Source: Streptomyces microflavus | GTDB taxonomy: Bacteria; Actinomycetota; Actinomycetes; Streptomycetales; Streptomycetaceae | Assembly (NCBI RefSeq): GCF_014650075.1 | Contig: NZ_BMUG01000017.1 | Span: 87,263-151,262, forward strand | Direction: 5' to 3' | Length of the DNA: 64,000 nt | Shown: one piece after another, positions 1 to 8,320 of the stretch | Position numbering within the stretch: position 1 is the first letter of the stretch | Layout: every line of letters starts with the position of its first letter | Notes under the pieces: generated by a model | Seen by the model: only the letters and a program-made list of their open reading frames with translations | What the model was told of the DNA's origin: nothing | Database searches by the model: none | Made by a program: the position numbers and the translations under genes

Positions 1-590
1 ATGCCCCTCTGGCCCTTCTGCCCCGCGTCCATCGGGTGCTTGACCTTCGACATGTCGGTCACCAGGTCGGCGGCCTCGATCAGCTGGTCGGGCGCGTTGC
101 GGCCGGTGATCACCACGTGCTGGGTGCCGGGCCGGTTCCGCATCACCTCGACGACCTCGTCGGTGTCGATCCAGCCCCAGTGCATCGGGTAGGCGAACTC
201 GTCGAGCACGTACAGCTTGTACGTCTCGGCCGCCAGGTCGCGCTTGACCTGCTCCCAGCCCTCGCGGGCCTTCTCCTCGTTGTCGAGCTGGCCGTCCCGC
301 TGGACCCAGGACCAGCCCTCGCCCATCTTGTGCCAGTCGACGGTGCCGCCCTCGCCGCTCGCGCCCAGCACCTTCAGCGCGTTCTCCTCGCCGACCTTCC
401 ACTTCGCCGACTTCACGAACTGGAACACCCCGATCGGCCAGCCCTGGTTCCAGGCCCGCAGCGCGAGCCCGAAGGCGGCGGTCGACTTGCCCTTGCCTAT
501 GCCCGTGTGGACGAACAGGAGCGGGCGGTTGCGCCGCTGACGGGTGGTGAGCCCGTCGTCCGGCACCGATGTCGGCTGTCCCTGCGGCAT
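1..590 (-). CDS. cobO: Cob(I)yrinic acid a,c-diamide adenosyltransferase, C-terminus cut by window edge
   Basis: This enzyme transfers the adenosyl group of ATP to cob(I)yrinic acid a,c-diamide in cobalamin synthesis. The 196 visible residues carry a P-loop of the CobO/BtuR family (GIGKGKST, about residues 30-37) and the family segment VLDEFAYPMHWGWID. The sequence runs off the window at a GQKGQRG stretch, and in relatives only a few residues follow, so the gene is nearly complete. The ATG overlaps the stop of the upstream chelatase gene as TAATG, which fixes the start and suggests translational coupling. It is the last visible gene of the cobD-cobQ-chelatase-cobO operon. Family assignment is secure. 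Confidence 0.93.
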   Translation of the reverse strand, partial: MPQGQPTSVPDDGLTTRQRRNRPLLFVHTGIGKGKSTAAFGLALRAWNQGWPIGVFQFVKSAKWKVGEENALKVLGASGEGGTVDWHKMGEGWSWVQRDGQLDNEEKAREGWEQVKRDLAAETYKLYVLDEFAYPMHWGWIDTDEVVEVMRNRPGTQHVVITGRNAPDQLIEAADLVTDMSKVKHPMDAGQKGQRG

Positions 591-2641
591 TAAGCGGCCC
601 TCCCGGCTGCGGTGACGTCCTTGACGAGCCCGGCGATCGAGTCGGCCCGCAGCTCGTCGAGCGTGACGGCGGTGCCTCCCAGTTCCCGGGCCAACTCCCC
701 GGCGAGACCGAGGCGTACGTACCCCGACTCGCAGTCCACGACGACCGAGGCCGTCCCCTCGGCCCGGTGCAGCCGCGCCGCCCGCCCCGCGAGCGCCACC
801 GGCTCCGGACCACCGGTCGCCCGGCCGTCCGTCACCACGACGAGCAGCGGCCGCCGCGACGGATCGCGCAGCCGCTCCACCCGCAGCACGTCATGGGCCT
901 TGAGCAGCCCGGCGGCGAGCGGGGTGCGCCCCCCGGTCGGCAGTGACTCCAGACGGGAGGCGGCCGCGTCCACGGACGAGGTCGGCGGCAGCGCCACCTC
1001 GGCGTCCTTGCCCCGGAAGGTGACCAGACCGACCTTGTCCCGCCGCTGGTAGGCGTCGAGCAGCAGCGACAGCACGGCCCCCTTGACCGCGCTCATCCGC
1101 TGCCGGGCCGCCATCGACCCGGAGGCGTCCACGACGAACAGCACGAGGTTGCCCTCACGCCCCTCCCGGGTCGCCTGCCGCAGATCGTCCCGGCGCACCA
1201 CGAGCCCCCGCCCGGAACGCCCGCGCGCCCGCTGGTGCGGGGCGGCGGCCTGCACGGTCGCGGCCAGATGCAGCTTGGTCAGCGCCCCCTGCGGCCGCCG
1301 CGCACCGGTCGTACGCCCGTGCTCGGTACGGGCCCGGGAGCGCCGCCCGGCAGCCCCCTCACCGAGCCCCGGCACGCTGAGCATCTTCGTACGGAACGGC
1401 TCGGCGGACGCCACCGGCTGCTGCTCGGCCCCGGCGGACCGCCCGGGCGCGTCGGGAGCGCCCTCGGGAGCCTGGGACGGCGTGTCGTCCGAGCCGCCTT
1501 CCCCCTGGGACGGCGTACGGTCCCCGTCGGCCTGCGGCGGTACGCCACCGCCGCCACCTCCGTCGTCGTTCCCGCCCCCATCAGGATCGGGATCGTCGTC
1601 GTTCCGCCCCTCGTCGCTCCGCCCCTGGTCCCCGGCGGCCTCGTCCAGGGTCTGGTCGAGCTTGTCCTCGTCCAGGCCCGGCGCGTCGAACGGGTTGCGG
1701 CGGCGCCGGTGGGGGAGCGCCAGCAGAGCGGCCTGCCGTACGTCGTCGGCGGTCACCTCCTCGCGCCCGGCCCAGGCCGCGAGCGCGGTCGCGGTACGGG
1801 CCATCACGATGTCGGCCCGCATCCCGTCGACCTCGAACGCGGCGCAGGTGGCGGCGATCTGGCGCAGCACGCCGTCGCCTAGGAGTACCTGGGGCAGCAG
1901 GGCGCGCGCGGTGGCGATCCGCTCCCGCAGTGCCGACTCCTCCGCGGCCCAGCGCGCGGCGAAGCCCTCGGGATCGTCGTCGTACGCGAGCCGGCGCCGC
2001 ACGACCTCGACCCGCTCGTCGGTGTCCCGGGACGCGGCCACCTCCACGGTCAGCCCGAACCGGTCGAGCAACTGCGGCCGCAGCTCGCCCTCTTCCGGGT
2101 TCATCGTCCCGACCAGCAGGAACCGTGCCGCATGCCGTACGGAGACGCCTTCGCGCTCGACGTACGAGGCACCCATGGCGGCCGCGTCCAGCAGCAGGTC
2201 CACCAGGTGGTCGTGGAGGAGGTTGACCTCGTCGACGTACAGGATCCCGCGGTGCGCGTCGGCCAGCAGCCCCGGCTCGAACGCCTTCACGCCCTCCGAG
2301 AGCGCCCGCTCGATGTCCAGCGCCCCCACGAGCCGGTCCTCGGACGCCCCGACGGGCAGCTCCACGGTCCGCGCGGCCCGCGACACACCGGCGGCGTCCG
2401 CGTGCGGCCCATCAGGACACGCCGGATCGGGGGAGCCGGGATCACAGGAGAACCGGCACCCCGGCACGACGGAGACCTCGGGCATGAGCGCGGCCAGCGC
2501 CCGGACGGCGGTGGACTTGGCGGTCCCCTTCTCGCCCCGCACGAGCACACCGCCGACGGCCGGACTGACAGCGTTCAGCAACAGCCCGAGCCGCAGGTCG
2601 TCCTGCCCGACGATCGCGGTGAAGGGATACGGCGTACTCAC
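590..2641 (-). CDS. ChlI/ChlD-type chelatase: AAA+ ATPase fused to a VWA domain
   Basis: This is a metal-chelatase ATPase that probably powers cobalt (or magnesium) insertion together with a CobN/ChlH-type large subunit. The 683 residues carry an N-terminal AAA+ module with Walker A GEKGTAKS (about 36-43) and Walker B LYVDEVNLL (about 135-143). An acidic, Gly/Pro-rich linker follows (about 335-410). The C-terminal von Willebrand A domain has an intact MIDAS motif DASGSM (about 506-511). It is thus a natural fusion of the I and D subunits. The GTG start overlaps the cobQ stop (GTGA) and its own stop overlaps cobO (TAATG). Operon context favours a cobaltochelatase role; the metal is inferred, and no large subunit is in the window. 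Confidence 0.88.
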   Translation of the reverse strand: MSTPYPFTAIVGQDDLRLGLLLNAVSPAVGGVLVRGEKGTAKSTAVRALAALMPEVSVVPGCRFSCDPGSPDPACPDGPHADAAGVSRAARTVELPVGASEDRLVGALDIERALSEGVKAFEPGLLADAHRGILYVDEVNLLHDHLVDLLLDAAAMGASYVEREGVSVRHAARFLLVGTMNPEEGELRPQLLDRFGLTVEVAASRDTDERVEVVRRRLAYDDDPEGFAARWAAEESALRERIATARALLPQVLLGDGVLRQIAATCAAFEVDGMRADIVMARTATALAAWAGREEVTADDVRQAALLALPHRRRRNPFDAPGLDEDKLDQTLDEAAGDQGRSDEGRNDDDPDPDGGGNDDGGGGGGVPPQADGDRTPSQGEGGSDDTPSQAPEGAPDAPGRSAGAEQQPVASAEPFRTKMLSVPGLGEGAAGRRSRARTEHGRTTGARRPQGALTKLHLAATVQAAAPHQRARGRSGRGLVVRRDDLRQATREGREGNLVLFVVDASGSMAARQRMSAVKGAVLSLLLDAYQRRDKVGLVTFRGKDAEVALPPTSSVDAAASRLESLPTGGRTPLAAGLLKAHDVLRVERLRDPSRRPLLVVVTDGRATGGPEPVALAGRAARLHRAEGTASVVVDCESGYVRLGLAGELARELGGTAVTLDELRADSIAGLVKDVTAAGRAA

Positions 2642-4395
2642 TTGGCCTCCTGGTCGACATGAACAACAGCAATCTCAGGCCCGGCGGACCGGCCCACATC
2701 AAGCCCCTGGGGCTTCGCTTCCGCATCAGGCCCGTGGGACTTCCGGGCTTCTCCCAGTGCCTCCGGGCGAGCCATTTCAAGCCCCTCCGGCGATTGAGGA
2801 GCGGGGTCCGGGGCAGCGCCCCGGCTCTCCGCCGCACCCGGCACGGCGGGCGGCGCCCCCGGCGGCACGAACGGCAACCCCCCAGGCGCACCCCCCTCGA
2901 TCAACCGCCACAACGCATCCGTATCCGCATGCTCCTCCACCAGATCCCCCAGCCGATCCAGCTGCTCCTCCCGCAACACCCCGAAACTCGTGTCCGGCGC
3001 AGGAACGAACCGCCGCCCGGCGGCCCGCGCCACCTCCACCAGGAACCGCCGCCGGAACCCGTCGCTCTCCAGCGACCCGTGCCAGTGCGTCCCCCACACT
3101 GCCCCCACCCGGCACCCGTCCAGGAACGGCTCCCCGCCCCGCACATCGGCCACCCCGTGATGGATCTCGTACCCCTCCACCGGCTCACCCAGCGCCGAAC
3201 CCACCGGCCGCGCCAGCGTCTTGGCCCGGTCGAAGCGCACCCGTACCGGCAGCAGCCCGAGCCCGTCCACGACCCCGGCCCGCGACTCCACCTCGTCCTC
3301 GATCCGCTCCCCGAGCACCTGGAACCCGCCGCAGATCCCCAGCACCGGCCGGCCCTCCGCCGCCCGCCGCACCAGCGCGTCCGCGAGGCCCCGCTCCCGC
3401 AGCCAGGCCAGCGCCTTCACCGTGCCGCGCGTGCCGGGCACGATGACCAGGTCCGCGTCGGCCAGCTCGTCGGCCCGGTCCACGAACCGCACGACGACAC
3501 CCGGTTCGGCGGCCAGCGCGTCCACGTCCGTGAAGTTCGACATCAGCGGCACCGCGCAGACCGCCACCCGCAGCACCTCCTCGCCGTGCGGGGGAGCCAC
3601 GACCGACTCCCGCACCGCACCCCGCATGGAGACCCGCAGGCCGTCCTCCTCGTCGATGCCGAGCCCGTGGGTGAACGGCAGCACCCCGTACGTCCGCCGC
3701 CCGGTCAGCCCGTACAGCATGTCCAGGCCCGGCTCCAGCAGCGAGACGTCACCCCGGAACTTGTTCACCAGGTACCCCGCGACCAGCGACTGGTCCTCGG
3801 CGCTCAGCAGCGCAGTCGTCCCGAAGAACGAGGCGAAGACCCCGCCCCGGTCGATGTCCCCGACCACCAGCACGGGGAACTTCGCGGCCCGCGCGATCCC
3901 CATGTTCACGATGTCCGTGCGCCGCAGATTGATCTCGGCGGGGCTTCCGGCCCCCTCGCAGATCACCGCGTCATAGGTCGACCGCAGCTGCTCCAGGCAG
4001 TCGGTGACCGTCCCGAGCAGCGCCTCCTGCCGGCCCCCGTGATAGCCCCGGGCGCTCATCTCTCCCACCGGCTTGCCCATCAGGACGACCTGGCTGGACC
4101 GGTCGCTGCCCGGCTTCAGCAGCACCGGGTTCATCAGCGCGGTCGGCTCCACGCGGGCGGCCTGCGCCTGCATGGCCTGGGCGCGCCCGATCTCCGCGCC
4201 CTCGCGGGTGACGAAGGAGTTGAGGGACATGTTCTGCGCCTTGAAGGGCGCGACCTTCACGCCCCGGCGCACCAGCCAGCGGCAGATGCCCGCCGTGACG
4301 ACACTCTTGCCCGCGTCCGATGTGGTCCCCGCGACCAGCAGCCCGCCACCCATGCCCGCTCCCGTTCCCGTACCGCGTTCTCCGGACCCGCTCAT
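2638..4395 (-). CDS. cobQ: Cobyric acid synthase with an unusual repeat-derived C-terminal tail
   Basis: CobQ performs the glutamine-dependent amidations that convert adenosylcobyrinic acid a,c-diamide to adenosylcobyric acid. The N-terminal ATP-binding half begins GLLVAGTTSDAGKS. The C-terminal glutaminase-like half has the nucleophile segment GICGGFQVLGERI. The ATG overlaps the cobD stop (ATGA), so a start further upstream is unlikely. The protein has 585 residues where about 490-510 is usual. The last 80 or so are a Pro/Ala-rich tail, part of which is encoded by a Streptomyces-type dispersed repeat (2776-2822). The tail looks like read-through into former intergenic DNA. The core function is secure; the tail is probably dispensable. 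Confidence 0.93.
   Translation of the reverse strand: MSGSGERGTGTGAGMGGGLLVAGTTSDAGKSVVTAGICRWLVRRGVKVAPFKAQNMSLNSFVTREGAEIGRAQAMQAQAARVEPTALMNPVLLKPGSDRSSQVVLMGKPVGEMSARGYHGGRQEALLGTVTDCLEQLRSTYDAVICEGAGSPAEINLRRTDIVNMGIARAAKFPVLVVGDIDRGGVFASFFGTTALLSAEDQSLVAGYLVNKFRGDVSLLEPGLDMLYGLTGRRTYGVLPFTHGLGIDEEDGLRVSMRGAVRESVVAPPHGEEVLRVAVCAVPLMSNFTDVDALAAEPGVVVRFVDRADELADADLVIVPGTRGTVKALAWLRERGLADALVRRAAEGRPVLGICGGFQVLGERIEDEVESRAGVVDGLGLLPVRVRFDRAKTLARPVGSALGEPVEGYEIHHGVADVRGGEPFLDGCRVGAVWGTHWHGSLESDGFRRRFLVEVARAAGRRFVPAPDTSFGVLREEQLDRLGDLVEEHADTDALWRLIEGGAPGGLPFVPPGAPPAVPGAAESRGAAPDPAPQSPEGLEMARPEALGEARKSHGPDAEAKPQGLDVGRSAGPEIAVVHVDQEAK
2776..2822. repeat. Dispersed Streptomyces-type repeat inside the cobQ 3' end
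   Basis: The plus strand reads TTCAAGCCCCTCCGG, then CGATTGAGGAGCGG, then GGTCCGGGGCAGCGCCCC. From memory this is a short sequence found many times between genes in Streptomyces chromosomes. Here it is translated as part of the CobQ C-terminal tail (APDPAPQSPEGLEMA). The GGGGC...GCCCC end can fold into a hairpin. Confidence 0.6.
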
Positions 4396-5357
4396 TCCCG
4401 TCCCCGCTTCCGTCCCGCGACCAGGTGCCCCACGGCCGTCCGGCCCACCACGCACACGCCGAGGGCCAGCAGACTCACCCGGCGCGACAGCCGCACCGCG
4501 CGTTCGATGTCCGCACTCCGCACATCCCGCCCGGACTCCCCGTTCAGGACCGGCCGGTGCTCGACGCGCCCCGCGTACGCCAGCGTCCCGCCCAGCCGTA
4601 CACCGAGCGCCCCCGCGAACGCGGCCTCCACCGGCCCCGCGTTCGGGCTGGGGTGGCGCCCTGCGTCCACCTTCCAGGCGCGTACGGCCTCCGAGGGCCG
4701 CCCGCCCGCCACCACGGCCAGCGCGGCCGTCAGCCGGGCACCGGGCCACCCCGCGAGGTCGTCCAGGCGGGCCGAGGCCCAGCCGTAACGGCGGTGGCGG
4801 GGCGACTTGTGGCCGACCATCGCGTCGAGCGTGTTCACTGCCCGGAAGCCGACGAGCCCCGGCACCCCGCCGATCGCCCCCCACACCAGCGCGCCGACGA
4901 CGGCGTCCGAGGTGTTCTCCGCGACCGACTCCACGACCGCGCGGGCGATCTGTGACCCGTCCAGGGAGTGCGGATCGCGCCCGCACAGATGCGGCAGCCG
5001 CTCCCGGGCCAGATCGAGGTCCCCGGCGGCCAGCGCGCCCCCGATGGCACGGGCCTCCCGGCCCAGCGACGTACCGCCGACCACCGACCAGGTGGCGGCG
5101 GCGGTCAGCGCGACGGCGAGCGCGGGGCGGTTCCGTACGGCGCGGGCGGCCAGCGCGGCGGCCCCCACGGCGCCTCCGGCGCACAGCAGGGTGTGCAGCG
5201 CGCCCCGGCCCCGGTCGTCACGCCACAGCAGGGACTCCACCCGGGCGGCGGCCCGGCCGAAACCGGCGACGGGATGGCCCCTGCGCGGGTCGCCGAGAGC
5301 GGCGTCGGCGATCAGCCCGGCGGTGGCGCCGTACGCGAAGACGCGGTCGACACGCAC
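4392..5357 (-). CDS. cobD: Adenosylcobinamide-phosphate synthase (CobD/CbiB)
   Basis: CobD/CbiB is an integral membrane protein that attaches the aminopropanol side chain to adenosylcobyric acid. The 321 residues show the family N-terminus (AALGDPRRGHPVAGFGR), several Ala/Val/Leu-rich membrane segments, and the signatures VAENTSDAVVGALVWG and GFRAVNTLDAMVGH. It is the first gene of the cobalamin operon. It lies about 120 bases downstream of a cobalamin riboswitch, and its stop overlaps the cobQ start (ATGA). Expression is therefore predicted to fall when cobalamin is plentiful. Confidence 0.93.
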   Translation of the reverse strand: MRVDRVFAYGATAGLIADAALGDPRRGHPVAGFGRAAARVESLLWRDDRGRGALHTLLCAGGAVGAAALAARAVRNRPALAVALTAAATWSVVGGTSLGREARAIGGALAAGDLDLARERLPHLCGRDPHSLDGSQIARAVVESVAENTSDAVVGALVWGAIGGVPGLVGFRAVNTLDAMVGHKSPRHRRYGWASARLDDLAGWPGARLTAALAVVAGGRPSEAVRAWKVDAGRHPSPNAGPVEAAFAGALGVRLGGTLAYAGRVEHRPVLNGESGRDVRSADIERAVRLSRRVSLLALGVCVVGRTAVGHLVAGRKRGRE

Positions 5358-5474
5358 GGATCAGCCCGCCGCGGGGAGAGGCGTTCCGGCATGGAGAGGC
5401 ACAGGATGCGGCGCACGGCGGCCGGGCATGGCTCATGTCCTCACTCAGGGTCCGCGCCCTGGTTCGACGTGACC

Positions 5475-5640
5475 GGCGACGAGAGTCTCCTGGCTTCCGG
5501 ATCCGCACTTCCCCCGGCCTTCCAGCCCGTGTGACGAGGGCCGTGACATCCGGTGTGGGGGAGTGCTCCCCGGTGACAGTGGCGGGACCGCGCCGGATTC
5601 GCACCGGCTTCCTCTGCTGTCGCCGTAAATGGCTCCGGCA
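5475..5640 (-). promoter_or_regulatory. Cobalamin (B12) riboswitch upstream of cobD
   Basis: Read on the minus strand, this stretch contains the core GTGCGAATCCGGCGCGGTCC followed by CGCCACTGTCACC. About 90 bases later comes the B12 box AAGCCAGGAGACTCTCGTC. These two blocks, in this order and spacing, define the cobalamin riboswitch. It ends about 115 bases before the cobD start and should control the whole cobD-cobQ-chelatase-cobO operon. The boundaries are approximate. Confidence 0.92.
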
Positions 5641-5664
5641 GTCCACCACGCTGCGAGAACAGCC

Positions 5665-5681
5665 GTCAACTTGCTGTTGAC
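5665..5681. promoter_or_regulatory. Perfect inverted repeat upstream of the riboswitch (possible operator)
   Basis: The arms GTCAAC and GTTGAC flank five bases (TTGCT). On the minus strand the second arm supplies a TTGAC that could be the -35 of the cobalamin operon promoter. Position and symmetry suggest an operator; the binding protein is unknown. Confidence 0.4.
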
Positions 5682-5711
5682 CTGCGGAGCTCCAGTGTGC
5701 GCAGACGCACA

Positions 5712-5745
5712 TCGGGCCGGACACACGGTGGTGTGTCCGGCCCGA
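5712..5745 (-). terminator. Hairpin terminator after the pit operon
   Basis: TCGGGCCGGACACAC and GTGTGTCCGGCCCGA form a perfect 15-bp stem with loop GGTG. It lies just downstream of the small membrane gene at 5764-5994. It has no U-tract, as is common for Streptomyces terminators. It separates the pit operon from the cobalamin promoter. Confidence 0.7.
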
Positions 5746-5763
5746 GGGAGTGCGGTGGGTGCG

Positions 5764-5994
5764 TCAGGCGACGATCAGATAGATGCCGTACGCGACCGCC
5801 GCCACGCACGCCGCGAAGCAGGCGTACGCGCCGGTGCGCGCCAGTGCGGCCGATCCGCCGGAGGCGCTGCCGCCGGCCGTGGCCGACAGCTTGGAGAGGG
5901 AGACGATGCCCACGGTGAAGAGGCCGACCAGCGCGACGGTGACCACGAGACTGACACCGAAGACGGAGGCGAGAGCTGCCCAGTCGATTTTCAT
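5764..5994 (-). CDS. Small two-helix membrane protein downstream of pit
   Basis: This is a 76-residue protein with two hydrophobic segments, about residues 8-33 (SVFGVSLVVTVALVGLFTVG) and 53-75 (TGAYACFAACVAAVAYGIYL). A Ser/Gly/Ala-rich loop joins them. It starts 12 bases after the end of the phosphate transporter gene on the same strand and is followed by a strong hairpin, so the two form a short operon. I know of no assigned function. Context suggests an accessory or partner of the Pit transporter, which is inference only. Confidence 0.75.
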   Translation of the reverse strand: MKIDWAALASVFGVSLVVTVALVGLFTVGIVSLSKLSATAGGSASGGSAALARTGAYACFAACVAAVAYGIYLIVA

Positions 5995-6006
5995 ACGGAT
6001 CTGTCC

Positions 6007-7269
6007 TTACACCGTGGCCGAGGGCCGCGCCGTGTCGTCGGGCGCTGCGGCCGGAGCCGGGATGGTGGTCATGAGGTCGGTGGGGTGGGTGCCGATGGGC
6101 GGCGGCTGGACCGCCGCGATGGCGGTGGTGACGACACCCTGGGGCTCGTCTCCACCGGCCGTCTCGTTGACGTTGGTGTGGTCGACCGGCTGGCGGCGCG
6201 AGGCCAGCCAGATGGCGAAGGAGCCGCCGACCAGCAGGGTCGCGGTGACGGCGATGCCCCAGGGGCCCTGCTTGGTGAGGAACTCGGCACCCGCGCCGAC
6301 CAGGCCCGCGGCCGGGAGCGTCAGACCCCAGGCGACGAACATCCGGGTGGCGGTGGACCAGCGGACCACGCCTCCCTTGCGGCCGAGGCCCGCGCCCATG
6401 ACGGCGCCGGAGCAGGACTGGGTGGTGGAGAGCGAGAAGCCGAGGTGCGAGGAGGCCAGGATGACGGTCGCCGCACTGGTCTGGGCGGCGAAGCCCTGCG
6501 GCGGCTTCAGGTCGGTCAGGCCGCTGCCCATGGTGCGGATGATGCGCCAGCCGCCGAGGTAGGTGCCGAGCGCGATGGCCAGACCGGCGGAGACGATGAC
6601 CCACATCGGCGGGTTGGAGCCGGGGGCGAGGACGCCGCCGGTGACCAGGGCCAGGGTGATGATGCCCATCGTCTTCTGGGCGTCGTTGGTGCCGTGGGCG
6701 AGCGAGACGAGACCGGCCGAGGCGATCTGCCCGGCCCGGTAGCCCTTCGCCGTCGACTTGAGCTGGTTCGGGTCGGTGACGTTCCGGTTGATGCGGTACG
6801 TCAGCCGCGTGGCCAGCATCGCGGCGAGACCGGCGACCAGCGGGGCGGCGATCGCGGGCAGCAGCACCTTGGTGACGACGGTGCCGCCGTTGATCGAGGA
6901 CCAGCCGGCCGACATGACGGCGGCGCCGATCAGGCCGCCGAACAGGGCGTGGGAGGAGCTGGAGGGCAGGCCGACCAGCCAGGTCAGCAGATTCCACAGG
7001 ATGGCGCCGACGAGCGCCGCGAAGATGACCTCGGTTCTGAGGCCGTCCTCGTTGACGATCCCGCCGGAGATCGTCTTGGCGACCTCCACCGACAGGAACG
7101 CGCCGATCAGGTTGAGAACGGCGGACATGGCCACCGCTGTCTTGGGCTTCAGGGCGCCGGTCGAGATGGTGGTAGCCATCGCGTTGGCGGTGTCGTGGAA
7201 ACCGTTCGTGAAATCGAACACGAGAGCTGTCACGACCACAATCGCGAGCAGCAGCGTGATGTGTTCCAT
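6007..7269 (-). CDS. pitH: Inorganic phosphate transporter, Pit family
   Basis: This is a low-affinity phosphate permease of the PiT family that acts in the cytoplasmic membrane. The 420 residues begin with the family signature (FDFTNGFHDTANAMATTIST). A second repeat has AHGTNDAQKTMGIITLALV. About ten hydrophobic segments are visible. The C-terminal 45 residues are hydrophilic and Thr/Pro-rich. A PHO box lies about 50 bases upstream, so the gene is predicted to be under PhoP control, as I recall for pitH2 of S. coelicolor. A small membrane gene follows 12 bases downstream. Confidence 0.93.
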   Translation of the reverse strand: MEHITLLLAIVVVTALVFDFTNGFHDTANAMATTISTGALKPKTAVAMSAVLNLIGAFLSVEVAKTISGGIVNEDGLRTEVIFAALVGAILWNLLTWLVGLPSSSSHALFGGLIGAAVMSAGWSSINGGTVVTKVLLPAIAAPLVAGLAAMLATRLTYRINRNVTDPNQLKSTAKGYRAGQIASAGLVSLAHGTNDAQKTMGIITLALVTGGVLAPGSNPPMWVIVSAGLAIALGTYLGGWRIIRTMGSGLTDLKPPQGFAAQTSAATVILASSHLGFSLSTTQSCSGAVMGAGLGRKGGVVRWSTATRMFVAWGLTLPAAGLVGAGAEFLTKQGPWGIAVTATLLVGGSFAIWLASRRQPVDHTNVNETAGGDEPQGVVTTAIAAVQPPPIGTHPTDLMTTIPAPAAAPDDTARPSATV

Positions 7270-7316
7270 TTACCCAGGCAATCGTTCGACGTCAGTGGCT
7301 CGTGGACCGTAGGCAA

Positions 7317-7338
7317 CCTGGGTGAACGGAAGATGAAC
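7317..7338 (-). promoter_or_regulatory. PHO box (PhoP operator) of pit
   Basis: On the minus strand two adjacent 11-bp units read GTTCATCTTCC and GTTCACCCAGG. This matches the direct-repeat PhoP site of Streptomyces (GTTCACC plus four bases). It sits 48 bases before the pit ATG, a normal promoter-proximal position. Confidence 0.8.
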
Positions 7339-7545
7339 TGAGCGGGGCGCTGTGGTGACCCCAATCGGGGCTGAGTGATTCCGCTTGTGTGCGGGTGGGG
7401 TTGGAGGAGGCCCGTGGGGCACCGGCTGGGCTGCCCTTTGCCCCTCATTGGCGAAGTTTTTGACGGGCACATTCACCCCGGAAGAGATCCCGGTCACTCC
7501 GAAGGTGACGTTCCGGTTTCGGGCCCCCGCGCCTACGCTCGCCCC

Positions 7546-8205
7546 ATGAGCGAGCAGCAGCCGGAATCCGTCGCCCGGGCCTGGCGGGAGGTGGTCGACA
7601 CCGCCCGCCGGAGCGCCGCCGACGGCCTCGTCGTCGGCACCTCCGGCAATGTGTCGGCCCGCGTCGGGGAGCTGGTCCTGGTGACCCCCAGCGGGGTGCC
7701 CTACGACCGGCTCCGGCCGGACGACGCCGTCGGGGTCGACCTGACCGGGCGCCAGGTCCTCGGAGAGCTCAGGCCGACCAGCGAACTCCCCCTCCACCTC
7801 GCGGTCTACCGGGAGACCGGCGCCGCCGCCGTGGTCCACACCCACGCCGTGCACGCCACCGCTGTCTCCACCCTCGTCACCGAGGTGCCGCTCGTGCACT
7901 ACGCGGCCGCCATCCTCGGCGGCCCCGTCCGCACCGCCGCCTACGCCCGCTACGGCACCCCCGAACTGGCCGACGCCATGCTCGCCGCCCTCCGGGGCCG
8001 CACCGGCTGCCTGCTCGCCAACCACGGCACCGTCACCTACGGCGCCACCCTCGACCAGGCCTACGAGCGCACCGCCCAGCTGGAGTGGCTCTGCTGCCTC
8101 TGGCTCACCGCGAGCGCCGTCCCCGGCCACCGGCCGGCCCTGCTGACCCCCGCCCAGCTGGACGAGGTGACCGAGGCGCTCAAGGGGTACGGGCAGCCGG
8201 GCTGA
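7546..8205 (+). CDS. Class II aldolase/adducin family protein
   Basis: This 219-residue protein belongs to the zinc-dependent class II aldolase family (L-fuculose- or ribulose-phosphate aldolase-like). Visible hallmarks are the phosphate-binding TSGNVSAR near residue 35, the zinc-binding VVHTHAVHA and the later CLLANHGTVTYG. The ATG at 7546 is preferred over in-frame starts upstream because conserved sequence begins right after it. It is divergent from the pit gene. The sugar-phosphate substrate cannot be told from sequence. Confidence 0.88.
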   Translation: MSEQQPESVARAWREVVDTARRSAADGLVVGTSGNVSARVGELVLVTPSGVPYDRLRPDDAVGVDLTGRQVLGELRPTSELPLHLAVYRETGAAAVVHTHAVHATAVSTLVTEVPLVHYAAAILGGPVRTAAYARYGTPELADAMLAALRGRTGCLLANHGTVTYGATLDQAYERTAQLEWLCCLWLTASAVPGHRPALLTPAQLDEVTEALKGYGQPG

Positions 8206-8320
8206 GCACCCGGCCCCAGGGCCCCGGCCAGGACCGTCGCCGGCCCCGCGTCTGCTCCCCGCCCCACCGGACGGCCCCCGCCCACTGGCACCGCGCCGCC
8301 CGCCCCACGACACTGAAGCG

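Noticed and set aside
1083..3446. Long plus-strand open frames (787 and 709 residues) opposite the cobalamin operon
   Set aside because: They run antisense to well-recognised chelatase and cobQ genes; their translations are Arg/Pro/Ser-rich and match no family. High G+C creates such open frames.
5629..7341. 570-residue plus-strand frame opposite pit
   Set aside because: It is antisense to the phosphate transporter, crosses the riboswitch boundary and has composition typical of shadow frames.
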